From Desulfitobacterium sp. (lineage in GTDB: Bacteria > Bacillota > Desulfitobacteriia > Desulfitobacteriales > Desulfitobacteriaceae): 18,605 nt of DNA. The position numbers and the translations under genes are program-made. The notes under the pieces are model-generated. The model did not search any database and had not been told where the DNA came from. It saw only the letters and a program-made list of their open reading frames with translations. The number at the start of each line of letters is the position of its first letter. Positions within the stretch are counted from its first letter, which is position 1. Positions 1 to 7,377 of the stretch are shown piece by piece. Where the stretch lies: assembly GCA_012799495.1 (NCBI GenBank), contig JAAZLD010000362.1, forward strand, positions 1 to 18,605, given 5' to 3'.

Positions 1-3
1 CAT
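1..3 (-). CDS. start codon of a divergent gene, rest outside the window
   Basis: Read on the minus strand, the left edge shows AAAAAGGAG (positions 19 to 11), then 7 nt, then ATG at 3-1. An in-frame ATG at 9-7 is only 1 nt from the Shine-Dalgarno core, so the ATG at 3 is the better start. Nothing of the protein is visible, so its function is unknown. It is divergent from the Fic gene and shares the repeat-filled control region with it, which makes it a candidate partner or co-regulated gene. Confidence 0.5.
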
Positions 4-83
4 TTTCATACTCCTTTTTACTTCTAAACTCGCTGATTCACCACATCTTAGTTTAAGGTATTTAGTTATTATTGCTTGCCTAG

Positions 84-166
84 TTAGTGAAAGATTTGTA
101 TTATATTAGTAATCATTTAGTAGCAAGTTAGTAATTACCTAGTAGTTAATTAGTAGACACTTAGTA
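84..166 (+). repeat. 11-bp-phased TTAGTA hexamer array, likely operator array
   Basis: Exact TTAGTA begins at 106, 117, 128, 150 and 161, with CTAGTA at 139, so six consecutive units are spaced exactly 11 bp apart. Two weaker in-phase units precede them: TTAGTG at 84 and TTTGTA at 95. The 5-bp spacers are not conserved, so this is a phased protein-binding array and not a simple tandem duplication. One unit per helical turn puts all copies on the same DNA face. Direct repeats of a hexamer with 11-bp period are typical of OmpR/PhoB-type regulators (Bacillus PhoP binds repeated TT-ACA-like hexamers this way). The winged-helix Fic protein next door is another candidate binder. The binder is inference; the repeat is directly seen. 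Confidence 0.85.
100..105 (-). promoter_or_regulatory. -10 box of the leftward divergent promoter
   Basis: Minus-strand TATAAT, a perfect consensus -10. No good -35 lies at the normal distance, because that area is filled by the TTAGTA array, so an activator-dependent promoter is possible. It lies about 90 nt upstream of the start codon at position 3. Confidence 0.5.
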
Positions 167-167
167 T

Positions 168-173
168 TATAAT
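168..173 (+). promoter_or_regulatory. -10 box of the Fic gene promoter
   Basis: TATAAT starts 1 bp after the last TTAGTA unit. As with the leftward -10, no consensus -35 is found upstream; the array occupies that place. A second possible -10 (TATACT) is at 186-191. Transcription from the first would leave a leader of about 70 nt before the TTG start. Confidence 0.5.
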
Positions 174-250
174 GACGATTTAGGTTATACTATATAACAA
201 ACCATTTTCGAAGATTAGAGGAAGATTAGAAATGGAAAGGAGGGGGCAAC

Positions 251-1501
251 TTGAGTAAGATCAACGCTTTAATAGATCTTTCTACTAATAAACGCTACTT
301 AACCCGTCAACAGGTTCTTTATAGGCTGGATAATTCAAATCGCTTACAGTTTAAAAGGCTTTGGCAGGATATTCTTAATTATAGAATGACTAAATCTACA
401 GAATTACCTTTAAAAAATGAGCACGGGAAAAGCTTCTGGTTTATGCTCCCACCTTTCATGGAAAAGAAGATTCATGATTTACACTTTGTAGCAAGGTATA
501 AACTTGAAGAAATCGCCACTAAAGAACTCATAAAAAAACAATTGCTTGAAGAAATGTTACTTGAAGAATCCTATTTTTCTAGCTTTATAGAAGGTGCTTT
601 TACTACAAAAAAAAGAGCTCGTGAGGTAGTTAAAACTAATAAAGCTTCAGATACAAGTGAACAAATGGTCTTAAACAATTTCAATGCAATGAACTTTATT
701 CTCGATAATCTTGATAAAGAAATAAATGAAGATCTATTTATTCAAATTCACCGAATACTCACAAGGGATATCCTAAAGAAGGAAGATATTTCAGACGGAT
801 ATCGTAATGATAAGGTATATGTTGCAGACCCTAATCTGACCGCACCTGTTTTCATTCCCCCAAACCACGAATTAATAAGTTCTATGATGAATGACCTATT
901 CAATTTTATTAACGATGCTTCCCCAGAAAAATTCATTCAACCTCTTATTAAAGCTTTTATCATTCACTTCTATATTGGGTATGTTCACCCCTTCTTTGAT
1001 GGTAATGGGCGGGTTGCAAGAGCTATATCCTACATGTATTTATTAAAACAAGGATACGAGTTTTTCAAATTCTTTTCTATTTCCAGTATTATTAATAAAG
1101 ACAGGAAAAGATATTACCAATCCTTTATCGACGCAGAAAATAAAGATTTAGATATCACCTATTTTATCTGCACACAATTAGATATAACATTAGAATCTGT
1201 AAAAGCAGTTATTGATAAACTTTATAAAGAATTAAAAGATCTACATCTCCGAGAAACTCTAGCTATAGATGGTGTTCTCCTTTCTCCAAGACAAGAAAAG
1301 TGCATTACCTTTCTTGAGAAAAAGGAATCTAATATAGTTACTATCAAGGATTACGAAAAGAAGTTCAAAGTATCATATGAAACCGCTAGAAGAGATCTGC
1401 TAGAACTAAGTGAGTTAGGGTTCTTTACAAAGCATTCTAAAGGGAAGAAATTTGTTTTTCTATATCAAGGACTAGGAGGCTACCTAGCTCAGAAAAAATA
1501 A
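251..1501 (+). CDS. Fic family protein (probable AMP transferase) with C-terminal winged helix
   Basis: The 416-residue protein has the complete Fic core motif HPFFDGNGRVAR at residues 246-257, including the catalytic His246 and the Asp/Asn/Arg residues that hold the nucleotide phosphates. Fic enzymes usually transfer AMP from ATP to a hydroxyl side chain of a target protein. Residues 110-115 (SSFIEG) fit the inhibitory helix motif S/T-xxx-E-G/N, and this helix precedes the core, so it looks like a self-inhibited class II Fic with Glu114 as the blocking residue. Residues about 340-405 look like a winged helix-turn-helix. The TTG start is chosen because AAAGGAGGGGG lies 5 nt upstream and no better start exists. 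The gene is visibly more AT-rich than the rest of the window, which suggests separate acquisition. Target and biological role are unknown. Confidence 0.9.
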   Translation: MSKINALIDLSTNKRYLTRQQVLYRLDNSNRLQFKRLWQDILNYRMTKSTELPLKNEHGKSFWFMLPPFMEKKIHDLHFVARYKLEEIATKELIKKQLLEEMLLEESYFSSFIEGAFTTKKRAREVVKTNKASDTSEQMVLNNFNAMNFILDNLDKEINEDLFIQIHRILTRDILKKEDISDGYRNDKVYVADPNLTAPVFIPPNHELISSMMNDLFNFINDASPEKFIQPLIKAFIIHFYIGYVHPFFDGNGRVARAISYMYLLKQGYEFFKFFSISSIINKDRKRYYQSFIDAENKDLDITYFICTQLDITLESVKAVIDKLYKELKDLHLRETLAIDGVLLSPRQEKCITFLEKKESNIVTIKDYEKKFKVSYETARRDLLELSELGFFTKHSKGKKFVFLYQGLGGYLAQKK

Positions 1502-1558
1502 CCTATACTCTTTTCTTCTACAAGCATGATATAGTTATTAGAAAGTAATTCCCATAGT

Positions 1559-1607
1559 AAAGGGGAGTCCGCTTACTACTAAGTAATACCGCGGCACTCC
1601 CTTTTTT
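1559..1607 (+). terminator. terminator of the Fic gene
   Basis: The arms 1559-1572 (AAAGGGGAGTCCGC) and 1591-1605 pair over about 14 bp with one bulged base and one G-U pair. The T-rich stretch CTTTTTT follows. It lies about 60 bp after the Fic stop codon. Confidence 0.75.
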
Positions 1608-1615
1608 AAATAGTC

Positions 1616-1641
1616 AAAAAATCTTAAGTCTTTTTAGACTT
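1616..1641 (-). terminator. terminator after the transketolase genes
   Basis: On the minus strand, AAGTCT (1641-1636) and AGACTT (1631-1626) form a 6-bp stem with a 4-nt loop, and T6 at 1621-1616 follows after a few bases. The stem overlaps the last two bases of the tktB stop codon. It is short but well placed, and lies back to back with the Fic terminator. Confidence 0.6.
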
Positions 1642-2575
1642 ATTTTTTCTTTATAACAGCTTTTACCCCTGCTTTAACATCTTCTTTGGTTAAACCATAC
1701 TTTTCTAACAGTTCCAAGGGGCGGCCTGACTCGCCAAAGGTATCTTTGATACCAATTCGCACTATAGGGGTAGGGGCTTCTTCACTTAGGACTTCTGCCA
1801 CAGCGCTACCTAAACCACCAATGATATTGTGTTCTTCGGCAGTTACTACGGCTTTCGTCTTTTTAGCGTAGGAAATGATAGTCTCACGATCTAAAGGCTT
1901 AACAGAGGCTACATTCACCACTGCAACTTTTATACCTTCTTCCTCTAATTCCTTAGCAGCTTCCATAGCTTCAGCTACCATCAATCCATTAGCAAAGATC
2001 GTGCAATCTTCCCCTTCTCGTACAACATTAGCTTTACCGATTTCAAATTTATAATTTTCATCGAATAAGAGGGGTACACCTAAACGACCCATCCGGATAT
2101 AAACAGGACCATCATATTTTGCTGCTGCATAAATAGCTTGCTTGGTCTCTTCTCCATCAGCAGGAACTAGAACTGTCATATTAGGCATAGCCCGCATAAT
2201 AGCTATATCCTCTACCGCTTGATGGGAACCACCATCTTCCCCTACTGATACTCCCGAGTGAGTAGCGGCAATTTTAACATTGAGTTTAGGATAAGCGATG
2301 GAATTGCGGATCTGTTCAAAAGCTCGTCCAGTAGCAAAGATAGCAAAGGTACTGGCGAAAGGAATTTTCCCAGCAGCTGCTAAGCCTGCTGCGGTACCCA
2401 TGAGATTTGCCTCAGCAATACCCATATTGAAAAATCTCTCTGGGTAGTTTTTAGCAAATTCGGCAGTTTTAGTAGATTTAGATAAATCTGCATCTAAAAC
2501 CACAATATCTTTGTTTTCTGCTCCTAAGGCCACTAAAGCTTTGCCATAGGCATCCCGTGTTGCTTGCTTAGTCAA
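1640..2575 (-). CDS. tktB: transketolase, C-terminal subunit
   Basis: This 311-residue subunit carries the second half of a split transketolase, a thiamine-diphosphate enzyme that moves two-carbon units between sugar phosphates in the non-oxidative pentose phosphate pathway. FNMGIAEANLMG holds the Glu (about residue 55) that activates the cofactor, and THSGVSVGEDGGSHQ is the typical pyrimidine-domain loop; the C-terminal domain is complete. The start is taken as TTG at 2575: GGAGGAGG lies 9 nt upstream, the length matches separate C-terminal subunits, and the upstream in-frame stretch (to 2701) is just the N-subunit gene read in another frame. It overlaps the N-subunit stop by 8 nt (TTGACTAA), so the two are likely translationally coupled and form one heteromeric enzyme. 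The symbol is by convention only. Confidence 0.92.
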   Translation of the reverse strand: MTKQATRDAYGKALVALGAENKDIVVLDADLSKSTKTAEFAKNYPERFFNMGIAEANLMGTAAGLAAAGKIPFASTFAIFATGRAFEQIRNSIAYPKLNVKIAATHSGVSVGEDGGSHQAVEDIAIMRAMPNMTVLVPADGEETKQAIYAAAKYDGPVYIRMGRLGVPLLFDENYKFEIGKANVVREGEDCTIFANGLMVAEAMEAAKELEEEGIKVAVVNVASVKPLDRETIISYAKKTKAVVTAEEHNIIGGLGSAVAEVLSEEAPTPIVRIGIKDTFGESGRPLELLEKYGLTKEDVKAGVKAVIKKK

Positions 2576-3398
2576 GGGAAGCCACCTCCTCCCGCAATTC
2601 TTGCAGAGCTTTTTCTCCTTGTTCAGCACTAGGGGCACTTCCGTGCCAATCAGCTTGATCTTCCATAAATGAAACACCTTTACCTTTAATAGTATGGGCA
2701 ATCAAGATAGTTGGTTTTCCTTTAGTGGATTTGGCTTCCGCAAAAGCTGCTAGGAGGGCCTCAATATCATGGCCATCTACGGAAATGACATGCCAACCAA
2801 AGGCCCGCCATTTTTCATCGATGGGATCGATGTTCATGACGTTTTCTGTTGCTCCATCGATTTGGAGACCATTAAGGTCTAGAATAGCTGTAACATTATC
2901 AAGCTTGTAATGAGCAGCTGCCATTGCTGCTTCCCAAACTTGCCCTTCCGCCATTTCTCCGTCCCCTAAAAGAGCATATACCCGATAATTCTTATTATCT
3001 AATTTGCCTGCTAAAGCCATCCCATTAGCTGCAGACAAACCTTGCCCTAAGGAGCCTGTGGACATATCTACACCAGGAACTTTTCTCATGTCAGGATGAC
3101 CTTGGAGCATCCTCCCTGTTTGGCGGAGTCCTAATAGTTCTTCCTTAGGAAAGAAGCCCTTTTCAGCTAATGCAGCATAGAGTACAGGAGCTGCATGTCC
3201 TTTAGCTAAGACAAACCGATCACGATCTGCCCATTGAGGATCCTCTGGTTTAATTTTCATTTCTTGAAAGTATAACACTGCAAGAATATCCGCTGCTGAG
3301 AGACTTCCCCCAGGATGACCGGACTTAGCCGGCACTAGCATGGTAATGATATTTTGGCGAATTTGATTGGCCATGCGTTTTAATTCAAGTATTTCCAC
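2568..3398 (-). CDS. tktA: transketolase, N-terminal subunit
   Basis: This 276-residue protein is the cofactor-binding half of the split transketolase. It shows SGHPGG (residues 26-31), AKGHAAP with the substrate-side His (about 65-71), STGSLGQGLS (113-122), and the thiamine-diphosphate motif from GDG at 145-147 to Asn176 with about 28 residues between, which binds the pyrophosphate and a divalent metal. The GTG start at 3398 has AGGAGGGG 6 nt upstream. It works together with the downstream C-terminal subunit gene, which it overlaps. It lies 96 bp after prfB. Separate subunit genes are common in Clostridia and archaea and are not a frameshift artefact, because each half has its own start and ribosome binding site. 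Confidence 0.94.
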   Translation of the reverse strand: MEILELKRMANQIRQNIITMLVPAKSGHPGGSLSAADILAVLYFQEMKIKPEDPQWADRDRFVLAKGHAAPVLYAALAEKGFFPKEELLGLRQTGRMLQGHPDMRKVPGVDMSTGSLGQGLSAANGMALAGKLDNKNYRVYALLGDGEMAEGQVWEAAMAAAHYKLDNVTAILDLNGLQIDGATENVMNIDPIDEKWRAFGWHVISVDGHDIEALLAAFAEAKSTKGKPTILIAHTIKGKGVSFMEDQADWHGSAPSAEQGEKALQELREEVASLD

Positions 3399-3467
3399 CG
3401 TAATCCCCTCCTATATTACCTTTTCAAACTCCTATAGGGTTAGATTTAAACTTCCTTATGGAAAGAA

Positions 3468-3488
3468 GGTTTGACAAAATGCCAAACC
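3468..3488 (-). terminator. weak hairpin between prfB and tktA
   Basis: On the minus strand, GGTTTGGC and GTCAAACC can form an 8-bp stem including one G-U pair, with a 5-nt loop, just after the prfB stop. The bases that follow (TTCTTTCC) are only moderately T-rich, so it may attenuate and not fully stop transcription into the transketolase genes. Confidence 0.35.
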
Positions 3489-3494
3489 CCCGGC

Positions 3495-4602
3495 TTATTT
3501 CACCTTATTACTTTGTTGCAGATAAGCCGCAATAAACTCATCGATTTCTCCATCCATGACAGCAGTTATATTACCTGTTTCTACATTTGTTCGATGGTCT
3601 TTAACCATACTATAAGGATGGAAAACATAGGAGCGGATTTGGCTGCCCCAAGCAATCTCTTGTTGTTCACCACGAATTTCTGAGAGTTCTTCTTCTTGCT
3701 GTTTTCGACGTAACTCTAAAAGCTTAGCCTGCAAAATACGCATACAATAGGCACGGTTTTGAATTTGAGATCGTTCACTTTGAGATTGAACAACGATCCC
3801 TGTGGGAAGGTGAGTTATCCTTACTGCTGAATCAGTCTTATTAACATGTTGCCCCCCTGCCCCACCAGCACGAAATGTATCCACTTTTATATCTTCCGGT
3901 GGAATCTCAATATCATCTGTGTCACCCATCACTTCTGGGATAACATCTACAGATGCAAAAGAGGTGTGCCTACGGCCGGAAGAATCAAAGGGAGAGATCC
4001 GCACTAAGCGGTGAACTCCCTTTTCCGCCTTTAGATAACCATAGGCATTTTCTCCACCGAAGGAGAGGGTTACACTCTTGATTCCTGCTTCATCTCCAGG
4101 TAAGAAATCCAATGTTTCTACTTTATAACGATGACGTTCTCCATACCGGATATACATGCGGTGGAGCATGGAAACCCAATCTTGGGCTTCTGTACCTCCT
4201 GCCCCAGCGTGAAGAGTTACAATTGCATTATTGCGATCATAAGGTCCGCTAAGGAGAATTTCTAGTTCCAGGACATCCAATGTCTTTTGGATTTCACGAA
4301 CTTCTTTTTCTATCTCACTCTCCAGTGACTCTTCATTTTCTTCTGTCGCTAATTCATATAGAGCCTGGAGATCATCTGATTTGTTTTGTAGGTTGTAGAA
4401 AGTTTTTATTTTTTCCTGATGACGAGTTACTTCCTGCATAACCTTTTGGGCTTTTTCCGGTTCATCCCAGAAGCCTGGTTCCTGCATTACTACTTCCAGA
4501 GCCTTTACCTTTTCTTCTCGTTGAGAAACGTCAAAGGGACACCCTCAAATCTGCTAAGCGCATTTCTATATTTTCCAGCTCTTTTTTCCATTCAGTAATC
4601 AC
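3495..4602 (-). CDS. prfB: peptide chain release factor 2, programmed +1 frameshift
   Basis: RF2 ends translation at UGA and UAA codons. The gene is in two frames. From GTG at 4602, 23 codons run to CTT TGA C, where the in-frame TGA is at 4533-4531. Shifting +1 so that GAC (4532-4530) is read opens the remaining 345 codons. The full product is 368 residues, the normal RF2 length. The stop-codon-recognition tripeptide SPF falls at about 203-205 and GGQ, which triggers peptide release, at about 249-251, as expected. A GAGGGTG Shine-Dalgarno-like stretch sits just before the shift site, as in other prfB genes. The gene lies 92 bp downstream of secA and is probably in one transcript with it. The start is supported by AGGTGG 10 nt upstream. 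Confidence 0.95.
4528..4547 (-). promoter_or_regulatory. prfB: prfB autoregulatory frameshift site
   Basis: The minus-strand order is an SD-like GAGGGTG, then TCC, then CTT TGA C. When RF2 is scarce the ribosome pauses at TGA and slips from CTT to TTT, resuming at GAC and making full-length RF2. All elements are visible and the downstream frame continues into real RF2 sequence, so this is a recoding site and not a sequencing error. Confidence 0.93.
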
Positions 4603-4694
4603 TTAACTTTCACCACCTAAGTCTAATAAAACTTATTTATAGTAAGAAAACTATTATTTTTACTATCTCACAAAGAGCTATATTTATTTATATT

Positions 4695-7193
4695 TTATGC
4701 TCCACAACATCTCTTATATTTTTTGCCGCTACCACAAGGACAAGGTTCATTACGTCCAACTTGCCGTCCTTCCTTTTTGATGGGTTTGGCTGGTTGAGCC
4801 TCTTCCTTGTTAGTACGTACTTGTTGAGGTTCTTCGGGTTTTTGCTCCGCTACTTGAGGGGTAACTCTCATAATAAAGCGGATAGTATCCTCTCTGATGG
4901 CTGAGATCATTCCTTGGAACATATCATAGGCTTCCCGACGATATTCCACTAAAGGATTTTTCTGTCCATAGGCTCGTAAGCCGATACCTTCTCTTAGCAT
5001 ATCCATTGAGTCGAGATGGTCCATCCACTTTTTGTCTACTACTTGGAGAGTAACAGCCCGCTCGATTTCCCGCATGAGTTCTTCCCCGAATTCCTCTTCC
5101 CGGGCTTGGTAATAGGCATTAGCCTTTTCCAAAAACAACTCTACAATTTCTTCTTTATCTAAGTTGGCAAGTTCCTCAGGAGTGATGCCATGGTTGGGGA
5201 GGAAAAGATTATGAGCATAATCTAAGAGACTCTTGAGATCCCACTCTTCTGGATAAGGGCTTTGAGCACTAAACATATCTACAGTCTCTCTTACCACATT
5301 ATCTAGCATATCCAGAATGCTTTCTCTAAGGTTTTCACCTCTAAGAACCTGACGGCGTTGTTCATAAATAACTTCCCGCTGCATATTCATGACATCGTCA
5401 TAGTCTAGGACATGTTTACGAATTTCAAAGTTACGGTTTTCAACTCTACGTTGAGCTGTTTCTACAGAACGGGTAATCATCTTAGAGGTAATAGGTACAG
5501 AATCATCCATTCCTAATTTGTCCATCATACCCATGATATTCTCTGCGCCGAAAAGTCGCATGAGATCATCTTCTAAAGAGAGGAAGAATTGGGATGAACC
5601 TGGATCTCCTTGTCGTCCTGCCCGGCCTCGAAGCTGATTATCAATCCGTCGAGACTCATGGCGTTCTGTACCAATAATATGCAAGCCACCTAATTCAGCA
5701 ACCCCTTCGCCTAGGATAATATCCGTACCCCGGCCAGCCATATTGGTGGCAATGGTAACCATCCCTTTTAATCCTGCTCCAGCTACAATTTCTGCTTCTT
5801 TATCATGGTATTTGGCATTAAGAACTTGGTGAGGTATCCCCCTCCGCTCCAACATACCACTTAAGTGCTCAGAAGTTTCCACAGAAACTGTTCCTACTAG
5901 AACAGGCTGACCTTGTTTATGACGTTTTACAATTTCTTCTACTACAGCTTTAAATTTACCTTCCTCGGTCCGATATACAACATCAGGTAAATCTTGTCTG
6001 ATCATTGGTTTGTTAGTAGGGACTTCCACAACATCTAGATCATAAATCTTTTTAAATTCTGGTTCCTCTGTCATGGCGGTACCAGTCATACCAGCAAGTT
6101 TGTCGTACATCCGGAAATAATTTTGAAAGGTTATGGTAGCTAAGGTTTGAGATTCTTTTTCTACTTTAACCTTTTCTTTAGCTTCAATTGCTTGGTGTAA
6201 ACCTTCCGAATAACGACGGCCAAACATTAGACGACCAGTAAATTCATCAACTATGATAACTTGTCCATCTCTAACTACATAGTCCCGATCTCTTTTAAAA
6301 AGATGGTGAGCCTTAAGAGCCTGGTTTACATGATGAGCCAGTTCTGTATGAAGATCATCAAAAAGGTTCTCCACACCTAGCATGCTCTCTACCCGGCTAA
6401 CTCCTTGTTCCGTTAGAGTTACAACTTTATCCTTTTCATTGACATTAAAGTCCTCTTCGACTTTGAGCCTTGGTATAATCATGGCCACTTTATTGTACAA
6501 TTCTGTAGGGCGATCCGCTTCCCCGGAAATAATCAAAGGTGTGCGGGCTTCGTCGATTAAAATAGAGTCCACTTCGTCCACAATAGCGTAGTGCAACTCT
6601 CTCTGCACCAATCCATCAGGGCGAGTGACCATGTTATCACGCAAATAGTCAAACCCAAATTCGTTATTTGTACCATAGGTTATGTCAGCGGCATAATTTT
6701 CCCGACGTTGAGCATAATTCAAGCCATGGACAATGAGTCCCACAGACAATCCTAAGAAGTTGTGGATCTGCCCCATCCATTCACTATCACGGCTAGCAAG
6801 ATAATCATTGACTGTAACAACATGGACGCCACGGCCAGTTAGAGCATTCAAATAAGATGGAAGGGTAGCAACTAATGTTTTACCTTCCCCGGTGCGCATT
6901 TCCGCAATCCGGCCATCGTGGAGAACCATTCCCCCGATTAGCTGTACATCATAATGTCGCAGCCCAATAACTCGCCATGAAGCTTCACGAACCACAGCAA
7001 ATGCCTCGGGAAGAATGCTATCTAAGCTTTCCCCATTTGCCAGGCGGTTTTTGAATTCATCGGTTTTAGCACTTAGCTGTTCATCTGATAGAGACTTCAT
7101 CTCTGGCTCTAAAGAATTTATTAGAGCGACTTTCTTTTTGTATTTTTTGATTTCACGAGCATTGTCATCGAATAATCTTGATAAGAAACCCAT
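4695..7193 (-). CDS. secA: preprotein translocase ATPase SecA
   Basis: SecA drives secretory proteins through the SecYEG channel with ATP. The 832-residue product has Walker A (MRTGEGKT, about 99-106), Walker B and DEAD-like VDEVDSILIDEARTPL, the helicase motif TNMAGRGTDI, the final QLRGRAGRQGDPG motif, and a C-terminal zinc knuckle CPCGSGKKYKRCC that contacts SecB or ribosomes in other bacteria. The start is the ATG at 7193, giving MGFLSRLFDD, the usual SecA N-terminus, with AAAGGTGG 6-7 nt upstream. The in-frame ATG at 7211 overlaps that ribosome binding site and is unlikely. A good promoter lies just upstream, and prfB follows. The length is normal for Firmicutes. Confidence 0.97.
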   Translation of the reverse strand: MGFLSRLFDDNAREIKKYKKKVALINSLEPEMKSLSDEQLSAKTDEFKNRLANGESLDSILPEAFAVVREASWRVIGLRHYDVQLIGGMVLHDGRIAEMRTGEGKTLVATLPSYLNALTGRGVHVVTVNDYLASRDSEWMGQIHNFLGLSVGLIVHGLNYAQRRENYAADITYGTNNEFGFDYLRDNMVTRPDGLVQRELHYAIVDEVDSILIDEARTPLIISGEADRPTELYNKVAMIIPRLKVEEDFNVNEKDKVVTLTEQGVSRVESMLGVENLFDDLHTELAHHVNQALKAHHLFKRDRDYVVRDGQVIIVDEFTGRLMFGRRYSEGLHQAIEAKEKVKVEKESQTLATITFQNYFRMYDKLAGMTGTAMTEEPEFKKIYDLDVVEVPTNKPMIRQDLPDVVYRTEEGKFKAVVEEIVKRHKQGQPVLVGTVSVETSEHLSGMLERRGIPHQVLNAKYHDKEAEIVAGAGLKGMVTIATNMAGRGTDIILGEGVAELGGLHIIGTERHESRRIDNQLRGRAGRQGDPGSSQFFLSLEDDLMRLFGAENIMGMMDKLGMDDSVPITSKMITRSVETAQRRVENRNFEIRKHVLDYDDVMNMQREVIYEQRRQVLRGENLRESILDMLDNVVRETVDMFSAQSPYPEEWDLKSLLDYAHNLFLPNHGITPEELANLDKEEIVELFLEKANAYYQAREEEFGEELMREIERAVTLQVVDKKWMDHLDSMDMLREGIGLRAYGQKNPLVEYRREAYDMFQGMISAIREDTIRFIMRVTPQVAEQKPEEPQQVRTNKEEAQPAKPIKKEGRQVGRNEPCPCGSGKKYKRCCGA

Positions 7194-7231
7194 TATTGAC
7201 CACCTTTCCATCTGTCCAAGGGTATCATCTC

Positions 7232-7260
7232 ATTTTATCATTCCCACTATTGTGGTGCAA
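7232..7260 (-). promoter_or_regulatory. secA promoter
   Basis: On the minus strand, TTGCAC (7260-7255) and TAAAAT (7237-7232) are separated by exactly 17 bp, a near-consensus sigma-A promoter. It lies about 40 bp upstream of the secA start and downstream of the hpf terminator, so secA has its own transcript start. Confidence 0.65.
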
Positions 7261-7286
7261 CCTAAAAGAAATAGGCTATATGCCCT

Positions 7287-7325
7287 AAACTAAACGAAAG
7301 AATGGCCTACTAAAGTAGACCATTC
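7287..7325 (-). terminator. hpf terminator
   Basis: The minus-strand arms GAATGGTCTAC and GTAGGCCATTC make an 11-bp stem with one U-G pair and a UUUA loop. The tail TTTCGTTTAGTTT is T-rich. The U-G pair would be a C-A mismatch on the plus strand, so the structure favours the minus strand, as expected for hpf. Confidence 0.75.
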
Positions 7326-7377
7326 TCAATGTCTAATTATGTCTTGTTGTGTCTAATTAAGTTCTTGAAATAAGTTC

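Noticed and set aside
84..166. The TTAGTA array as a CRISPR or microsatellite
   Set aside because: Units are only 6 bp with unrelated 5-bp spacers; CRISPR repeats are much longer, and a microsatellite would keep the whole 11-bp unit.
2576..2701. Upstream extension of the transketolase C-subunit
   Set aside because: These 42 codons lie inside the N-subunit gene in another frame, do not resemble transketolase, and the TTG at 2575 has a strong ribosome binding site.
4487..4602. prfB as a frameshifted pseudogene or sequencing error
   Set aside because: The break falls exactly at CTT TGA C with a preceding SD-like element, the classic recoding site, and all RF2 motifs are intact at normal positions.
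4603..4694. Hairpin between secA and prfB (ATAGTAA with TTACTAT)
   Set aside because: A 7-bp all-AT-rich stem with a 14-nt loop is too weak to be called a terminator; secA and prfB are more likely co-transcribed.
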